A stretch of DNA of 6,640 nt, from the NCBI GenBank assembly GCA_044227705.1, contig JBGAWE010000241.1, positions 1-6,640 of the forward strand, given 5' to 3'. The translations under genes and the position numbers were made by a program. The number at the start of each line of letters is the position of its first letter. Position 1 is the stretch's first letter. Source of the DNA: JANOQP01 sp044227705 (GTDB taxonomy: Bacteria; Bacteroidota; Bacteroidia; Chitinophagales; Saprospiraceae). Shown piece by piece: positions 5,397-6,640 of this stretch. The notes beneath the pieces are model-generated. The model was not told the DNA's origin, made no database searches, and saw nothing but the letters and a program-made list of their open reading frames with translations.

Positions 5397-5460
5397 AAAA
5401 CAGCCCGGCCGCGTTCCATAGGCCGTCCAGTCTGAAAACTTTGACAAACCTGGCTGTTTT
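5397..5460 (+). repeat. Inverted repeat around the accD-acetyltransferase junction
   Basis: AAAACAGCC at 5397-5405 is exactly complementary to GGCTGTTTT at 5452-5460, extending to 11 of 12 positions (5397-5408 with 5449-5460). Inside the 40-odd-nt loop, CGGCC (5406-5410) can pair with GGCCG (5421-5425). The 3' arm ends in TTTT, so the structure could attenuate or partly terminate the accD transcript. It would also cover the TTG at 5441 proposed as the next gene's start. Folding strength has not been computed. Confidence 0.35.
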
Positions 5461-6640
5461 GACCACAAACCCGACCATTTCCCATCGTTTCTCGCAAAAC
5501 TGGGCCGACCTCGCGGCGGACTGGGCCGAGGCTGCGCCGCCCGGCAACCTTTTCCTGCAAGGCGACTACCTGAAAATCCTCGAGGCCAACCCGCCCGTCG
5601 GGATGCGCTTTGTTTACCTCGTTTTTTATAAAAACCAGCGGCCGTTCGGCGTGGCATTCTGTCAGGTAAAAGAATTCCGTGCCGACGACAACATCCGCGA
5701 CGGCATGGAGGCCGCGAGCGACGCGCCCGACCCGTGCTTCTTCGACGGCCTTTTTCGTTGGATGCGCCGCCGCTTCGCCGGGCTGGTGAGGGCCGACATC
5801 CTGATTTGCGGAAACATGCTCCTGACCGGTGAGAACGCCTTTTTCATTGATGAAAAAGCCTTGCCGCTGCGCGATTTCATGCCGGTTTTGGAAAGCGCGT
5901 TGCAGGATGTTGTCGTTCACCTCGAAAAAAACGGCACTCGAATCCCCGCCATCCTGCACAAGGATTTGTTCCAGACGAACCGTTGCCCAGTCGGCGAGTT
6001 CCTTTGCGAGGAGGGCTTCGTCGAGTTCGACATCCAGCCGAACATGATTTTCAAAATCAGGGAGGAATGGGGCGGATTCGACGGCTACGTCGCGGCGATG
6101 GACAAAAAGTACCGCACCCGCACCCGCCGAGCCTTCAAGAAGAAGGACGGCCTCGCCCTCGCCGAGTTCTCCGCCGCCGATGTGCTGGCCTTGCAGGACG
6201 AGCTTTACCGGCTTTACCGGGCCATCGCCCAGAACGCGGGCTTCAACATGGTCGACCTCAACCCCGCTTACCTGCCCGCGCTGAAAGCCGATTTGGGCGA
6301 CCGGGCGCGGTTCTTCGGCTACTTTTTGGGCGAAAAACTGGTCGCCTTCTATTCGGTCATTGAAAACCACGAGGAACTGGAGGCGCACTTCCTCGGTTAC
6401 GACCACGCGCTCAATCACGACCACCAGATTTACCTCAACATCCTCTACGACATCGTCCGGCTGGGCATCGAGGGCGGTTTCGAGCGGATAATCTTCGCCC
6501 GCACCGCGCTCGAAATCAAAAGCTCGGTCGGCGCAGAAGCGCACCAGATGCTCTGCTACCTGCGGCATCAGAACGCCTTTGCCAACAAGTTCACCGGCCG
6601 TGCGCTCGACTTCCTCAAGCCTGTCGAAAAATGGACGCCG
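5441..6640 (+). CDS. GNAT/FemAB-like acetyltransferase (cut by window edge)
   Basis: Four hundred codons from TTG 5441 to the right edge with no stop reached, so the C-terminus is missing, perhaps by only a few residues. The layout fits the large two-lobed GNAT proteins of Bacteroidota related to FemAB/BioF2-like acyltransferases. The N-lobe has NLFLQGDYLKILEAN (36-50) and VYLVFYKNQRPFGVAFCQV (58-76). A basic helix DKKYRTRTRRAFKKKDG (221-237) follows. The C-lobe has ARFFGYFLGEKLVAFYSVI (289-307), HFLGYDHALNHD (316-327) and YLNILYDIVRLGIEGGFERI (331-350). The substrate is unknown; peptidoglycan or lipid-linked acylation is only a family-level possibility. There is no signal peptide, so it is probably cytoplasmic. 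The first in-frame ATG is at 5603 and would delete 54 residues of the N-lobe; TTG 5441 (MTNLAVLTTN) or TTG 5459 restores the usual N-terminus. It lies 52 nt after accD and is likely co-transcribed. Confidence 0.75.
   Translation, partial: MTNLAVLTTNPTISHRFSQNWADLAADWAEAAPPGNLFLQGDYLKILEANPPVGMRFVYLVFYKNQRPFGVAFCQVKEFRADDNIRDGMEAASDAPDPCFFDGLFRWMRRRFAGLVRADILICGNMLLTGENAFFIDEKALPLRDFMPVLESALQDVVVHLEKNGTRIPAILHKDLFQTNRCPVGEFLCEEGFVEFDIQPNMIFKIREEWGGFDGYVAAMDKKYRTRTRRAFKKKDGLALAEFSAADVLALQDELYRLYRAIAQNAGFNMVDLNPAYLPALKADLGDRARFFGYFLGEKLVAFYSVIENHEELEAHFLGYDHALNHDHQIYLNILYDIVRLGIEGGFERIIFARTALEIKSSVGAEAHQMLCYLRHQNAFANKFTGRALDFLKPVEKWTP

Noticed and set aside
5327..6568. 413-codon open frame on the minus strand opposite accD's end and the acetyltransferase
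   Set aside because: Its translation is a low-information, Val/Glu/Arg-rich mirror of the plus-strand gene, which has recognisable family motifs. GC-rich third positions keep the antisense frame free of stops.
1..6640. Novel defence, mobile or biosynthetic system
   Set aside because: Every sizeable coding region belongs to a known housekeeping or accessory family. No transposase, integrase, nuclease, toxin pair or unexplained large gene is present.

Overview
The window reads as ordinary chromosomal DNA of a fairly GC-rich member of the Bacteroidota, perhaps Saprospiria-like. The phylum call rests on four things: near-absence of Shine-Dalgarno sequences, repeated TAnnTTTG-type -7 promoter motifs, a SurA_N-type membrane-anchored foldase of the Bacteroidota kind, and a ccmB/ccmC pair with the 'RQRYAL' and 'HVP' signatures. 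The class is a guess from GC content and sequence style. I found no mobile element, tRNA, rRNA or CRISPR array.

Layout. On the minus strand, read right to left from about 4400, lies a compact cluster: ccmB (heme exporter membrane subunit), ccmC (heme-handling WWD protein with a large extra periplasmic domain), a small ArsC/Spx-family thiol protein, and hemF (oxygen-dependent coproporphyrinogen III oxidase). After ccmC the genes are spaced by 5 nt and then overlap by 4 nt, so this is very probably one transcript. Further along the same strand are a DUF721 (DciA-like) gene and the first 266 codons of a SurA/PpiD-like periplasmic peptidyl-prolyl isomerase that runs off the left edge; each has its own candidate promoter. 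On the plus strand, divergent from ccmB, lie accD (acetyl-CoA carboxylase carboxyltransferase beta subunit) and a GNAT/FemAB-like acetyltransferase that runs off the right edge.

How the genes fit together. hemF makes protoporphyrinogen IX for heme synthesis, while CcmB and CcmC move and present heme for cytochrome c maturation outside the cytoplasm. The operon therefore couples heme supply to its use in cytochrome c biogenesis. CcmA, CcmE and CcmF are not in the window. accD starts fatty acid synthesis and is separate from the heme genes apart from the shared 144-nt divergent control region, where both sides carry the same 12-nt promoter-like word TACTTTCGCCGC.

Most noteworthy items: the roughly 130-residue periplasmic insertion in CcmC, the mirrored divergent promoter with a probably leaderless ccmB mRNA, a 65-nt imperfect palindrome of dispersed-repeat type upstream of the foldase gene, and a likely TTG start for the acetyltransferase. 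I see no convincing novel defence, mobile or biosynthetic system here.
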